Source of the DNA: Trinickia acidisoli
GTDB lineage: Bacteria; Pseudomonadota; Gammaproteobacteria; Burkholderiales; Burkholderiaceae
Assembly (NCBI RefSeq): GCF_017315725.1
Contig: NZ_JAFLRG010000001.1
Location: 2,914,001 to 2,978,000 of the forward strand
Direction: 5' to 3'
DNA: 64,000 bases
Both the position numbers and the translations under genes were made by a program. The notes beneath the pieces are model-generated. The model made no database searches, had not been told where the DNA came from, and saw only the letters and a program-made list of their open reading frames with translations. Positions 40,268 through 50,288 of the stretch are shown here, in pieces (position 1 is the first letter of the stretch; every line of letters begins with the position of its first letter).

Positions 40268-40594
40268 GAGTCACTCCTTCTCTCTTCTCATCTATTTGGG
40301 TTCGCCGCCTCGATGCGCGAAGCATCGCCTGACGGCGCCGACAGCCGGCACACCTACGGGAAGAGGAGTGTTATGCCATTCCAGCGCCGCGCTCGGCGAT
40401 CGCGGCATAGGCGCCGCGCTGGAATGACACAAAGCTCTACCCGCCTTTACCGGCTGCTGTCATGCAGCCCGAAACGCGCGAGACATTGCGCGCCTGGCTT
40501 TTAAGTCACGTGCACGCACGGTGCGTGCCGTTCAGCTTTGCGTGGAACGACCACACCAGGTATCAAAACGCCAAGTGCAGTCGACAAAAACAAA
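40268..40594 (-). promoter_or_regulatory. pnp 5' leader with three hairpins
   Basis: The 327-nt stretch between the rpsO terminator and pnp has no gene. Hairpins visible are a 6-bp stem (GGCTGC/GCAGCC, 40452-40469), an 8-bp inverted repeat at 40513-40530, and a 50-nt structure with an 11-bp stem (CATTCCAGCGC/GCGCTGGAATG, 40377-40426). In E. coli, RNase III cuts a leader hairpin of pnp as the first step of PNPase autoregulation; the large hairpin here could serve the same purpose. Confidence 0.5.
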
Positions 40595-40624
40595 ATGCCT
40601 GCATCAGCGCACTGACACAGGCAT
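40595..40624 (-). terminator. Intrinsic terminator after rpsO
   Basis: Minus strand ATGCCTG pairs with CAGGCAT across a 16-nt loop, followed by TTTGTTTTTG. It lies 24 nt after the rpsO stop. As in other bacteria with rpsO-pnp order, some transcripts may read through into pnp. Confidence 0.8.
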
Positions 40625-40648
40625 CTTGCATAAAGCGACGGAGGCCGG

Positions 40649-40918
40649 TTACTTGCGCAGACCCAGCTTTTCGATCAGCGAACGGTAACGATCGGCATCC
40701 TTGCCCTTCAGGTAATCGAGCAGCTTGCGACGACGGCTCACCATGCGCAGCAGACCGCGGCGGCTGTGGTGATCCTTCGAATGCGACTTGAAGTGCGAGG
40801 TCAGCTCGTTGATACGCGTCGTAAGCAACGCAACTTGGACTTCGGGCGAGCCCGTGTCGTTCGTGCCGCGTGCGAATTGCGCGACGATGTCGGACTTCTT
40901 GATATCAGCAACAGACAT
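40649..40918 (-). CDS. rpsO: 30S ribosomal protein S15
   Basis: 89 residues, standard length. Family signature [19 protein letters not shown] and [13 protein letters not shown] present. Binds 16S rRNA central domain. Ribosome site AAAGGA lies 6 nt upstream of the ATG. Confidence 0.98.
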   Translation of the reverse strand: MSVADIKKSDIVAQFARGTNDTGSPEVQVALLTTRINELTSHFKSHSKDHHSRRGLLRMVSRRRKLLDYLKGKDADRYRSLIEKLGLRK

Positions 40919-40987
40919 TTGATTTCCTTTAAAGCAAACAAGCGGTCACGGAAGAAAGGCCGTGCCGTGGGTTACGACGAAGGGCGC

Positions 40988-40996
40988 ATTGTAGCA
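40988..40996 (-). promoter_or_regulatory. Putative rpsO promoter (extended -10)
   Basis: Minus-strand TGCTACAAT is an extended -10 element, about 70 nt upstream of the rpsO ATG. The -35 region is poor (CGCGCC with a 17-nt spacer), as often seen with extended -10 promoters. Confidence 0.45.
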
Positions 40997-41056
40997 CAAC
41001 CGTAAGCGGCGGCGCGGCCTGCCGGCTCGCCGCCGCGCTTGGGTCTTCCACTCCCC

Positions 41057-42382
41057 CTACGGGCGCTTCATGCGGCATTCACTCGGCGTTTCGGTGCGCT
41101 CGGGCGGCAATGCCAGCACGGTGCGAAAGCCGAAGCCCGAACCTTCGTTGTCGAAACGCACGCCCGGCGTGCCCGTCTTCTCCATTTCGATCACATAAAG
41201 GGGTTGGATCAACTGATGGTCGTCGGCACGCATCCACGCTCGATCGAAGCCGTTGTCGTATTTCATCCCTTCGAGCGCATGCGCGACGGCGGCGGCGTCG
41301 ATACCGTGCGCCTGCGCGACCGCATCGGCCAGCATCTCGATCATCACGTCGATACGAGCCAGCGCGTAGTCGTCGTGCGCGGCCGGAAAGCGCGCGCGAA
41401 ACGCCGCGTAATAGGCGTCCGAGGCCGCCGCGTTCGCCCGCGGCAAACGCTTGTCGGCAGGCGTGGCCGTGCCCGCGTTCGGGTGCCAGTCGGCAACGGC
41501 CAGCACGCGCCCCACACCCGCGTCGCCGATCGCGGCCGGCGCGTCGAGGCTGTTGCCGTAGAACGTATAGAACTTGCCGGTAAAGCCCTGCTCACGCGCG
41601 GCCTTCACGAGCAGCGCCAGATCGTCCCCCCAGTTGCCCGTGACGACGGCATCGGCGCCGCTCGCGCGCAACTTGGCGATATAGGGCGTGAAATCCTTGA
41701 CTCGGCCGATCGGATGGAACTCGTCGCCGACGATCGCGATGTCGGGCCGCCGCGCCGCGAGCGAGGCCCGCGCGAGCGTGCTCACATCATGTCCGAAGCT
41801 GTAGTCCTGGTTGAGCAGATACACGCGCTTGACCGATTGGTCGCGCGCGATCACGTCGGCCAGCGCGTTCATCCGCATGCCGGCATGGGCGTCGAAACGG
41901 AAATGCCAAAAGCTGCACGACGCTCCGGTCAGCGCGGGGTCGTCGGCCGAGTAGTTCAGAAACAGCTCGCGGTTGTCGGGATCGCGCGCGTTTTGCTTGT
42001 CGATCGCCGCAATGAGCGCCGCCGCGACGGCCGAGCCGTTGCCCTGCAGCACGAACGGAATGTGGCGATCCGCCGCGGCGCGCAATTGAACGAGCGCCTG
42101 CTCGACGCTGCCTTGGCTGTCGAGCACGACGAGCTCGAGCGGATGCGCGCCGTCCGGTAGCTTCACACCGCCGCGCGCATTGACCCGCTCGATCGCGAAC
42201 CGCACGTTGCGCTCGACCGCCGCGCCCGCGTCTGCAAAGGGCCCCGACATACCTTCGATCAGCGCCAGCCGGATCGGGGCAGCCGACGCACGCGCCGACT
42301 GCTCGCTCGCGCCCGCCATCGGCGCTGCCAGCACGCATACCGCACCGGCAATCGCCGCCCATTTCGTCCATTTACCCATCAT
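41057..42382 (-). CDS. Branched-chain amino acid ABC transporter-type substrate-binding protein
   Basis: 441 residues. Signal peptide at the N-terminus (KWTKWAAIAGAVCVLAAPM, cleavage after AGA). The mature region is a type I periplasmic-binding fold of the LivJ/Leu-Ile-Val class: IRLALIEGMSGPFADAGAA, then YLLNQDYSFGHDVS and TGNWGDDLALLVKAA. It stands alone with no permease or ATPase genes nearby, so the ligand and transporter are unknown; it could also act as a sensor. I start at the first of two adjacent ATGs (42382), which follows a GGAAACGAG region. Confidence 0.88.
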   Translation of the reverse strand: MMGKWTKWAAIAGAVCVLAAPMAGASEQSARASAAPIRLALIEGMSGPFADAGAAVERNVRFAIERVNARGGVKLPDGAHPLELVVLDSQGSVEQALVQLRAAADRHIPFVLQGNGSAVAAALIAAIDKQNARDPDNRELFLNYSADDPALTGASCSFWHFRFDAHAGMRMNALADVIARDQSVKRVYLLNQDYSFGHDVSTLARASLAARRPDIAIVGDEFHPIGRVKDFTPYIAKLRASGADAVVTGNWGDDLALLVKAAREQGFTGKFYTFYGNSLDAPAAIGDAGVGRVLAVADWHPNAGTATPADKRLPRANAAASDAYYAAFRARFPAAHDDYALARIDVMIEMLADAVAQAHGIDAAAVAHALEGMKYDNGFDRAWMRADDHQLIQPLYVIEMEKTGTPGVRFDNEGSGFGFRTVLALPPERTETPSECRMKRP

Positions 42383-42570
42383 CGCTCGTTTCCTTGCAAT
42401 ATTCGAAGTGCGCGGATCATAGGCCGCAAGCGTGTCCGCCCGCAAGCGGCGGCACGGTCGAGCGCTACGCCCTTGCGCTACGCCCGTGCGCAAATCTTTG
42501 GGCACTTCCTCTGTCCAAAGAAGGCGAGCTCGTGATAAAACGCCGCTCGTGGAAGTCATCGGAGGAATTC

Positions 42571-43074
42571 ATGTCCAAGCGTCTTTCCGTCGCACTGGCC
42601 TGCGCCGCAGCGTTCGCGCTCGCCGGATGCGCGCAGCCGTGGCAGCGCTTCACGCCCGGCGAGGATCAGTCGGCGCTCGTCGCGCGCCTCGGGCCGCCGC
42701 GCGAAAGCTACGATCTGCCCGACGGCGGCAAGCGGCTCATGTGGCCGACCCAACCGATGGGCGAAGTCACGACAGCGGCCGACATCGACGCGTCCGGCAA
42801 GGTCGTGACCGTGCGCCAAGTCCTGCAGCCCAGCGAGTTCTACAAGGCGCAGATCGGCACATGGACGAAAAAGGACGTGCTCGTCAACTTCGGCCGTCCC
42901 GTCGAGACGTCGTATTTTCCGTTGATGAAGCGCCAGGTGTGGACGTATCGCTATCAGGAAGACAACGTCTGGTATCAGCTCTATAACTTCTACTTCGATC
43001 CTCAAGGCATCCTGCGGCTCACGCAAAAGACACCGGACCCGCTGCACGAACCGGAGCGCGATCGGCCGTTCTGA
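42571..43074 (+). CDS. Small lipoprotein, outer membrane lipoprotein family
   Basis: 167 residues. A lipoprotein signal peptide ends in the lipobox LAGC, with the modified Cys at position 20. GGAGG sits 5 nt before the ATG. The mature part is hydrophilic, with a repeated pattern: DQSALVARLGPPRESYDLPDG and later KDVLVNFGRPVETSYFP, resembling the SmpA/BamE-like 'LGxP' repeat of small outer membrane lipoproteins. Two such repeats are visible. Role unknown; perhaps envelope assembly. Confidence 0.82.
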   Translation: MSKRLSVALACAAAFALAGCAQPWQRFTPGEDQSALVARLGPPRESYDLPDGGKRLMWPTQPMGEVTTAADIDASGKVVTVRQVLQPSEFYKAQIGTWTKKDVLVNFGRPVETSYFPLMKRQVWTYRYQEDNVWYQLYNFYFDPQGILRLTQKTPDPLHEPERDRPF

Positions 43075-43142
43075 GGCCGCGCCAGTGCCCGCCGCGGGCA
43101 TCCCGCGGTTTTGTGCTTTCGTGCACCCGCGCAATAAAAACG

Positions 43143-43178
43143 AAAAACCCTCGCCGGCCGAAGCCGAACGAGGGTTTT
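43143..43178. terminator. Bidirectional terminator between the lipoprotein gene and leuA
   Basis: AAAACCCTCG pairs with CGAGGGTTTT; the A run on one side and T run on the other make it usable for both convergent transcripts. It lies 69 nt after the lipoprotein stop and 32 nt after the leuA stop. Confidence 0.85.
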
Positions 43179-43209
43179 CCGACGCGGCCGACGCGTCGTC
43201 CGCGTCCGT

Positions 43210-44754
43210 TCAAACGCCTTGCGCGTTGACCTTGTCGACGTTCGCGGAGAGCTTGTTCAGCGCAGAGATGTAAGCTTTCGCCGAAGCCGCGACGATGTCG
43301 GGGTCGGTGCCGACGCCGTTCACGATGCGTCCGCTCTTGGACAGGCGCACCGTCACTTCGCCCTGCGCCTGGGTGCCTGTCGTAATCGCGTTGACGGAGT
43401 AGAGCAACAGCTCCGAGCCGCTGCCGACTTCGCCTTCGATCGCGTTGAGCGTCGCATCGACGGGCCCGTTGCCGCGCGCTTCGCCCACCGTCTCCTTGCC
43501 GTCCACCGAGAACACGACGCGCGCGTGCGGGCGCTCGCCCGTTTCCGAATGCTGCGCCAGCGAGACGAACTTGTAGTGCTCGCGCGCCTGCGCCGCGGCC
43601 GACTCTTCGGAGACGATCGCGATGATGTCCTCGTCGAAGATCTCCGCCTTGCGGTCGGCGAGCTCCTTGAAGCGCGCAAATGCCTGGTTCAGCTCGGTTT
43701 CGCTCTCGAGCGCGATGCCGAGCTCTTGCAGACGCTGCTTGAACGCGTTGCGGCCCGACAGCTTGCCGAGGACGATCTTGTTGGCCGACCAACCCACGTC
43801 TTCGGCGCGCATGATCTCGTAAGTGTCGCGCGCCTTGAGCACGCCGTCCTGGTGGATGCCCGACGCGTGCGCGAACGCGTTCGCACCGACGACGGCCTTG
43901 TTCGGCTGAACCACGAAGCCAGTGATTTGCGACACGAGCTTCGATGCCGGCACGATCTGCGTCGTGTCGATGCCGACGTCGAGCCCGAAGTAATCTTTGC
44001 GCGTTTTCACCGACATCACGATCTCTTCGAGGGCGGTATTGCCCGCGCGCTCGCCCAGACCGTTGATCGTGCATTCGACTTGGCGCGCGCCGCCGATCTT
44101 CACGCCGGCCAGCGAGTTCGCGACCGCCATGCCGAGATCGTTGTGGCAATGCACGGAGAAGACGGCCTTGTCGGAGTTCGGGATGCGCTCGCGCAACGTC
44201 TTGACGAGGTGGCCGTAGAGTTCCGGCACCCCGTAGCCGACCGTATCGGCGATGTTGATCGTCGTCGCGCCTTCGTCGATGACCGCTTCGAGCACGCGGC
44301 AGAGGAAGTCCATGTCCGAGCGGCTGCCGTCCTCGGGCGAGAACTCCACGTCGTCCGTGAACTTGCGCGCGAAGCGCACGGCCAAGCGCGCCTGCTCGTA
44401 GACCTGCTCCGGCGTCATGCGCAGCTTCTTCTCCATGTGCAACGGAGACGTCGCGATGAACGTATGGATGCGGAAGTGATCGGCTGGCGCGAGCGCGTCG
44501 GCGGCCCGCTGGATGTCCTTGTCGTTCGCGCGCGCGAGCGAGCAGACCGTGCTGTCCTTGATCAGCGCTGCAATCGTATTGATGGCGTCGAAGTCGCCGT
44601 TCGAACTGGCCGCGAAACCGGCCTCGATGATGTCGACCTTCATCCGCTCGAGCTGCTTCGCGATGCGGATCTTCTCTTCCTTCGTCATCGACGCGCCGGG
44701 CGACTGCTCGCCGTCACGCAACGTCGTGTCGAAAATAATCAGCTTGTCTGCCAT
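43210..44754 (-). CDS. leuA: 2-isopropylmalate synthase
   Basis: 514 residues. The condensing domain has [12 protein letters not shown] (metal-binding Asp) and [11 protein letters not shown] (HxH). A linker leads to the C-terminal regulatory LeuA dimer domain that senses leucine (about 390-514: [18 protein letters not shown], then [16 protein letters not shown]). First step of leucine synthesis from 2-oxoisovalerate and acetyl-CoA. The start at 44754 follows TGGAGAC. It is last in the ilvB-ilvH-ilvC-psd-pssA-leuA order but has its own promoter and leader peptide upstream. Confidence 0.97.
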   Translation of the reverse strand: MADKLIIFDTTLRDGEQSPGASMTKEEKIRIAKQLERMKVDIIEAGFAASSNGDFDAINTIAALIKDSTVCSLARANDKDIQRAADALAPADHFRIHTFIATSPLHMEKKLRMTPEQVYEQARLAVRFARKFTDDVEFSPEDGSRSDMDFLCRVLEAVIDEGATTINIADTVGYGVPELYGHLVKTLRERIPNSDKAVFSVHCHNDLGMAVANSLAGVKIGGARQVECTINGLGERAGNTALEEIVMSVKTRKDYFGLDVGIDTTQIVPASKLVSQITGFVVQPNKAVVGANAFAHASGIHQDGVLKARDTYEIMRAEDVGWSANKIVLGKLSGRNAFKQRLQELGIALESETELNQAFARFKELADRKAEIFDEDIIAIVSEESAAAQAREHYKFVSLAQHSETGERPHARVVFSVDGKETVGEARGNGPVDATLNAIEGEVGSGSELLLYSVNAITTGTQAQGEVTVRLSKSGRIVNGVGTDPDIVAASAKAYISALNKLSANVDKVNAQGV

Positions 44755-44875
44755 GTCATGTCTCCAGGGGACGTTTGCTTTCGGAGTTCGGGTAGCGATA
44801 CGAAAAACGGAATTCGGGTGTTCGCCACCGCAGGCGACGCCGAACAACGAACGAGGCAGACGGGGGCGAAAACGA
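44755..44875 (-). promoter_or_regulatory. leuA leader RNA after the leader peptide
   Basis: This stretch has candidate hairpins (TGTTCG/CGAACA and CGCC/GGCG) and a direct repeat ACCCGAATTCCG / ACCCGAACTCCG; the CTCC in the second copy could pair with the GGAG of the leuA ribosome site. A TTTTT run lies at 44801-44810. No classic terminator stem directly before it was found, so the mechanism is open. Confidence 0.4.
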
Positions 44876-44959
44876 TCAGCGCGGCAGGCGCGCTAGCGCT
44901 AGCGCGCGTAGCGGCGCACCGGCGAGGGGGGATAGGCGGGGGAAGGTCAAAATCGACAT
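44876..44959 (-). CDS. Candidate leu leader peptide (leuL-like), apparently leaderless
   Basis: 27 residues encoded in front of leuA. Seven are leucine (TTG, CTA, CTC, CTA, CTA, CTA, CTG); four of these are CTA, a rare codon in this GC-rich genome, as in known leu leader peptides. The ATG (44957-44959) lies 7 nt past the -10 element of the leuA promoter, so transcription should start at or next to the ATG and no ribosome site fits. The last three CTA codons sit in or beside a 20-bp palindrome. The layout suggests leucine-responsive attenuation of leuA. Proposed from sequence alone. Confidence 0.65.
   Translation of the reverse strand: MSILTFPRLSPLAGAPLRALALARLPR
44888..44907. repeat. Perfect 20-bp palindrome inside the leader peptide ORF
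   Basis: GCGCGCTAGCGCTAGCGCGC is identical to its reverse complement. As RNA it would form an 8-bp hairpin with a GCGC loop over the leucine codons of the leader peptide, a place where a stalled ribosome would change folding. Confidence 0.9.
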
Positions 44960-44966
44960 GTCGCCG

Positions 44967-44995
44967 ACTATAGCGGCATTCCAGAAATCGCGCAA
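44967..44995 (-). promoter_or_regulatory. leuA promoter
   Basis: Minus strand TTGCGC (-35, 44990-44995), exactly 17 nt, then TATAGT (-10, 44967-44972). It lies in the 324-nt gap between pssA and leuA and gives a start within a base or two of the leader peptide ATG at 44959. Confidence 0.75.
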
Positions 44996-45078
44996 TCGGC
45001 CGCGCGCCGGCCAGGCAGCAGCGCCGACCCGGGGACGATGCCCCTTCCGGAATCGACACCGTACCCAATACGGCCATC

Positions 45079-45966
45079 TCAGCGGCTGTGCGGGATCGAG
45101 CGGGCGGGGTTGTCGCGACCGCGCGCGGCCGTGTAGCCCCAGAACGCGTACCCGGAGAGCCCGTAAAGCACGAACAAGCCGAACAGCATCAGCGGCGGGT
45201 CCGACGACACGAGCACGAACGCGACGACCACGAGCAGGATCGCCGCGAACGGCACCCGATGCCGCACGTCGAGCGCCTTGCCGCTATAGAACGGCGCGTT
45301 CGACACCATCGTCACGCCCGCGTAGACGGTCAGCGCGAACGCGACCCAAGGCAGCCAGACGAGCTTGAGCGGCACTCGGTTGTCGGTTGCGAGCCAGACG
45401 AAGCCCGCGATCAGCGCGGCCGCGGCCGGGCTCGGCAAGCCTTGGAAAAAGCGCTTGTCGACGACGCCGATGTTCGCGTTGAAGCGTGCGAGCCGCAACG
45501 CCGCGCCCGAGCAGTAGACGAAGGCGGCGAGCCACCCCCAGCGCCCGAGATCCTTGAGCACCCATTCGTACATGACGAGCGCGGGCGCCACGCCGAACGA
45601 CACCATGTCGGACAAGCTATCGAACTGCTCGCCGAACGCGCTTTGCGTGTGGGTCATGCGCGCGACGCGCCCGTCCATGCCGTCGAGCACCATCGCCACG
45701 AAAATCGCGATCGCCGCAATCTCGAAGCGCACGTTCATCGCCTGCACGACGGCGAAAAACCCGCAAAACAGCGCCGCCGTGGTAAAAGCGTTCGGCAACA
45801 AATAGATGCCGCGCGTGCGCAGAAACTGCTGGCGCGCGGCGCGCCGGCTCTCCGCCGGCGTCGAATCGGCGCCGAGCGTCTTGTTGCGCCGGAACGGATT
45901 ACGCCGAAACGGGCGCGGCATCGGCGTCGTGCCGGTGCGCGGGCGACGCGGTTTGAATGCGGCCAT
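45079..45966 (-). CDS. pssA: CDP-diacylglycerol-serine O-phosphatidyltransferase
   Basis: 295 residues, eight hydrophobic segments. The CDP-alcohol phosphotransferase motif is present: DGMDGRVARMT, then GEQFDSLSD. Makes phosphatidylserine from CDP-diacylglycerol and serine in the inner membrane. The N-terminal 45 residues are basic and Pro/Arg rich. It follows psd by 20 nt. Start at MAAFKPRR (45966). Confidence 0.95.
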   Translation of the reverse strand: MAAFKPRRPRTGTTPMPRPFRRNPFRRNKTLGADSTPAESRRAARQQFLRTRGIYLLPNAFTTAALFCGFFAVVQAMNVRFEIAAIAIFVAMVLDGMDGRVARMTHTQSAFGEQFDSLSDMVSFGVAPALVMYEWVLKDLGRWGWLAAFVYCSGAALRLARFNANIGVVDKRFFQGLPSPAAAALIAGFVWLATDNRVPLKLVWLPWVAFALTVYAGVTMVSNAPFYSGKALDVRHRVPFAAILLVVVAFVLVSSDPPLMLFGLFVLYGLSGYAFWGYTAARGRDNPARSIPHSR

Positions 45967-45986
45967 CGAACCCTCCTGCCGCCGCT

Positions 45987-46625
45987 TCAAAGCTCGGCGA
46001 GTATCGTTGACGAGGCGAAGACCTTTTCGCCGATCGACACCTTCGCGCGACTGCCGAGCGGCAAATAGACGTCGACGCGCGAGCCGAAGCGGATGAAGCC
46101 GTAGCGCTGGCCGCGCGAGAGCGGCTCGCCGGCGCGTACGTAGCAGAGAATGCGCCGCGCGATGAGGCCGGCGATCTGCACCGACGTGACCGTGTGGTCG
46201 CTCGCCGTCTGAATCACGATCGCGTTGCGCTCGTTCTCGAGCGACGCCTTATCGACAGCGGCGTTCAGATAGGCGCCCGGGAAGTATTCGACCTTCGTGA
46301 TCGCGCCGTCGACGGGCGAGCGCTGCGAGTGCACGTTAAAGACGTTCATGAACACGCTGATCTTGAGCGCCTCGCGATCGGCGTAGGGGTCACGCGTGGT
46401 TTCGACGGCGACGATGCGGCCATCGGCCGGACACAGCACGGCGTTCGCCTGAGTCGGAATCGTACGCTGCGGATCGCGAAAGAACTGCACGACGAAGATC
46501 AGGAGCAGCCAGAACGGCCAGGCAAAACCGAACCCCGCGACCGCATGGATCAACAGCGCGACGACGGCGGCAATCGCGATAAACGGCCAGCCTTCTCGCG
46601 CGATGATCGGATGTGGGTAACTCAT
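45987..46625 (-). CDS. psd: Phosphatidylserine decarboxylase proenzyme (short form)
   Basis: 212 residues. The pyruvoyl self-cleavage site is visible as [11 protein letters not shown] (about residue 181), cut between Gly and Ser. Two hydrophobic segments near the N-terminus ([14 protein letters not shown] and [13 protein letters not shown]) anchor it. Converts phosphatidylserine to phosphatidylethanolamine. Operon with pssA. Confidence 0.95.
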   Translation of the reverse strand: MSYPHPIIAREGWPFIAIAAVVALLIHAVAGFGFAWPFWLLLIFVVQFFRDPQRTIPTQANAVLCPADGRIVAVETTRDPYADREALKISVFMNVFNVHSQRSPVDGAITKVEYFPGAYLNAAVDKASLENERNAIVIQTASDHTVTSVQIAGLIARRILCYVRAGEPLSRGQRYGFIRFGSRVDVYLPLGSRAKVSIGEKVFASSTILAEL

Positions 46626-46663
46626 GGATTGTTTCGAACTTTTTGTAAAACCACTAGGATAGC

Positions 46664-46698
46664 AAAAGCCGTCCCGCACGAGACGCACGGGACGGCTT
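46664..46698 (-). terminator. Terminator after ilvC
   Basis: Minus strand AAGCCGTCCCG pairs with CGGGACGGCTT and is followed by TTGC. It lies about 105 nt after ilvC and before psd, separating the ilv group from psd-pssA. T tract is short. Confidence 0.7.
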
Positions 46699-46803
46699 GG
46701 AAGGGTCGATTCTCGGCTGCCGGTTGCGGCATCACACCGCACGACAAGGCGCGGGCGCCCTTTCCCCCGCACCGGCCGGCCTCGCGCGACGCGCGAGCGT
46801 GGC

Positions 46804-47835
<1,032 letters not shown>

Positions 47836-47909
47836 TTAAATCGTATTCGTCAAATTCGTCAAAATCGCCCGCCTTGCGGCGAGCGCCGATCGCTTGCTTG
47901 GGCCTAGCC

Positions 47910-48401
47910 TCAGACCTTCAAGATCCGCTCGCCGCGCCCGATGCCCGAGCTGCCCGTACGGACCGTTTCGAGAATCACCGCGGCGTCGAGCGCTTCGATG
48001 AAAGCGTCGAGCTTGTCGCTTGCCCCCGTCAGCTCGATCGTGTAGGTTTTTTCGGTCACGTCGATGATACGACCGCGGAAAATATCCGCCATCCGTTTCA
48101 TTTCTTCACGTTCCTTGCCGACGGCCCGCACCTTGATCAGCATCAGCTCGCGCTCGATGTGGGCGCCTTCGGTCAAGTCGACCACCTTCACCACCTCGAT
48201 CAGGCGGTTCAAGTGCTTCGTGATCTGTTCGATCACGTCGTCCGAGCCAATGGAGACGATGGTCAGGCGCGACAGCGAGTGGTCTTCCGTCGGCGCCACC
48301 GTCAAGGTTTCGATGTTGTAGCCGCGAGCCGAAAACAGACCGACCACGCGCGAGAGCGCGCCCGGTTCGTTCTCCAGCAAGACGGAGATGATATGTCTCA
48401 T
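47910..48401 (-). CDS. ilvH: Acetolactate synthase small (regulatory) subunit
   Basis: 163 residues. N-terminal ACT domain (MRHIISVLLENEPGALSRVV, then TIVSIGSD) that binds valine for feedback inhibition, and a C-terminal activation domain. Pairs with IlvB, 120 nt upstream in transcription order; ilvC follows 89 nt later. Confidence 0.97.
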   Translation of the reverse strand: MRHIISVLLENEPGALSRVVGLFSARGYNIETLTVAPTEDHSLSRLTIVSIGSDDVIEQITKHLNRLIEVVKVVDLTEGAHIERELMLIKVRAVGKEREEMKRMADIFRGRIIDVTEKTYTIELTGASDKLDAFIEALDAAVILETVRTGSSGIGRGERILKV

Positions 48402-48521
48402 GTTGCTTTCCCGTTTATCCAGATGTCGATTGCCAACGGCGCCGGCCCGCTTCGTCGCGCTTCGATGCGCCCTTCGTGAGGACGCGTGCGCGAGCGAGCG
48501 GCCGCCGCCCGTTCTTCGTCT

Positions 48522-50288
48522 TTAGAGGTCTTCCGAGCCGAGCAGCATCTCGGTGATGCCCTTGCCGGCTTGAACCATCGGCCAGACGTTTTCGGTCGGA
48601 TCGGTCTGGAAATCGAGAAATACGGTGCGATCCTTCAAACGCAGCGCCTCCTTCAGCGCCGGCTCGACTTCGGACGTCTTTTCAACTCGGATGCCGACGT
48701 GGCCGTACGCTTCGGCGAGCTTCACGAAGTCGGGCAGCGCGTCCATATAGGAATGGGAGTAGCGCTTGCTGTATTCGATCTGCTGCCACTGGCGCACCAT
48801 GCCCAGATAGCGGTTGTTCAGCGAGATGATCTTGACGGGCGTGTCGTACTGCTTGCAGGTGGACAGTTCCTGGATGCACATCTGGATCGAGCCTTCGCCC
48901 GTGATGCAGACGACCTCGGAATCGGGGTGCGCCATCTTCACGCCCATTGCCGCCGGCAGGCCGAAGCCCATCGTGCCGAGGCCGCCCGAATTGATCCAGC
49001 GGCGCGGCTTGTCGAAGCGGTAGAACTGCGCGGCCCACATCTGGTGCTGGCCGACGTCGGAGCAGACGTATGCGTTGCCGTCGGTGAGCTCCCAGAGCTT
49101 CTCGATGACGTACTGCGGCTTGATGATCTCGCTCTTGCGGTCGTACTTGAGGCAATTCTTCGCGCGCCAGTCTTCGATCTCTTTCCACCATTGGCCCAGC
49201 GCTTCGGTATCCGGGCCATGCTCGGCGTGCTGAAGCTGCTCGATCAGTTCCTTGAGCACTTCTTTGACGTCGCCGACGATCGGAATGTCGACCTTCACGC
49301 GCTTGCTGATCGACGACGGATCGATGTCGATGTGGACGATCTTGCGCGGACGCGACGAGAAATGCTGCGGATCGCCGATCACGCGATCGTCGAAGCGCGC
49401 GCCAATGGCGATCAGCACGTCGCAGTTCTGCATCGCCATGTTGGCTTCGTACGTGCCGTGCATGCCGAGCATGCCGAGGAACTTCCTATCGCTCGCGCGA
49501 TAGCCGCCGAGGCCCATCAACGTGCTCGTGACGGGATAGCCGAGCAGATCGGCGAACTGATTCAACTCGCGTGAGGCATCGGCGAGAATGATGCCGCCGC
49601 CCGTGTAGATGTACGGGCGCTTGGCCGACAGCAGCAGCGAGACGGCTTTGCGGATCTGGCCCGAATGGCCTTTCGTGACGGGGTTATACGAGCGCAGCGT
49701 CACGTTCTTGACGGGCTCGTACTGGCACGGCGTCTTGGAAATGTCTTTCGGGATGTCGATCAGCACCGGGCCCGGACGCCCCGTGCGCGCGATGAAGAAA
49801 GCCTTCTTGACCGTTGCGGCCAGTTCGCGCACGTCCTTCACGAGGAAGTTGTGCTTCACGCAGGGGCGCGTGATGCCGACGGTATCGCACTCTTGGAAGG
49901 CATCCTGGCCGATCGCGGCCGTCGGTACCTGTCCGCTGATGATCACCATCGGGATGGAATCCATGTACGCCGTGGCGATGCCGGTGACGGCATTGGTCAC
50001 GCCCGGGCCGGACGTCACGAGACAAACACCGACTTTGCCCGTCGAACGCGAGTAGGCGTCGGCTGCGTGCACAGCCGCCTGCTCGTGGCGCACGAGCACA
50101 TGCTGGACTTTGTCCTGCTTGTAGAGTTCGTCGTAGATATACAGTACCGCGCCGCCGGGATAGCCCCAGAGCACCTCGACGCCTTCGTCGGCCAGTGCGC
50201 GCATGAGCACGGTGGCGCCGATCGAGCCGGCCTCGTGGGAAGGGGTGGTATCCGACGTGGAGAATTCCGCGCTGGGCATGTTCATCAT
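48522..50288 (-). CDS. ilvB: Acetolactate synthase large subunit
   Basis: 588 residues, thiamine-diphosphate enzyme. The catalytic Glu lies in the N-terminal domain, the Gln and FAD-binding part in the middle, and the diphosphate motif GEGSIQMCIQELSTCK near 470. Start has three clustered ATGs (MMNM); I use the first at 50288, which follows AAAGG, but MPSAEFS (50279) is possible. Makes acetolactate and acetohydroxybutyrate. Confidence 0.96.
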   Translation of the reverse strand: MMNMPSAEFSTSDTTPSHEAGSIGATVLMRALADEGVEVLWGYPGGAVLYIYDELYKQDKVQHVLVRHEQAAVHAADAYSRSTGKVGVCLVTSGPGVTNAVTGIATAYMDSIPMVIISGQVPTAAIGQDAFQECDTVGITRPCVKHNFLVKDVRELAATVKKAFFIARTGRPGPVLIDIPKDISKTPCQYEPVKNVTLRSYNPVTKGHSGQIRKAVSLLLSAKRPYIYTGGGIILADASRELNQFADLLGYPVTSTLMGLGGYRASDRKFLGMLGMHGTYEANMAMQNCDVLIAIGARFDDRVIGDPQHFSSRPRKIVHIDIDPSSISKRVKVDIPIVGDVKEVLKELIEQLQHAEHGPDTEALGQWWKEIEDWRAKNCLKYDRKSEIIKPQYVIEKLWELTDGNAYVCSDVGQHQMWAAQFYRFDKPRRWINSGGLGTMGFGLPAAMGVKMAHPDSEVVCITGEGSIQMCIQELSTCKQYDTPVKIISLNNRYLGMVRQWQQIEYSKRYSHSYMDALPDFVKLAEAYGHVGIRVEKTSEVEPALKEALRLKDRTVFLDFQTDPTENVWPMVQAGKGITEMLLGSEDL

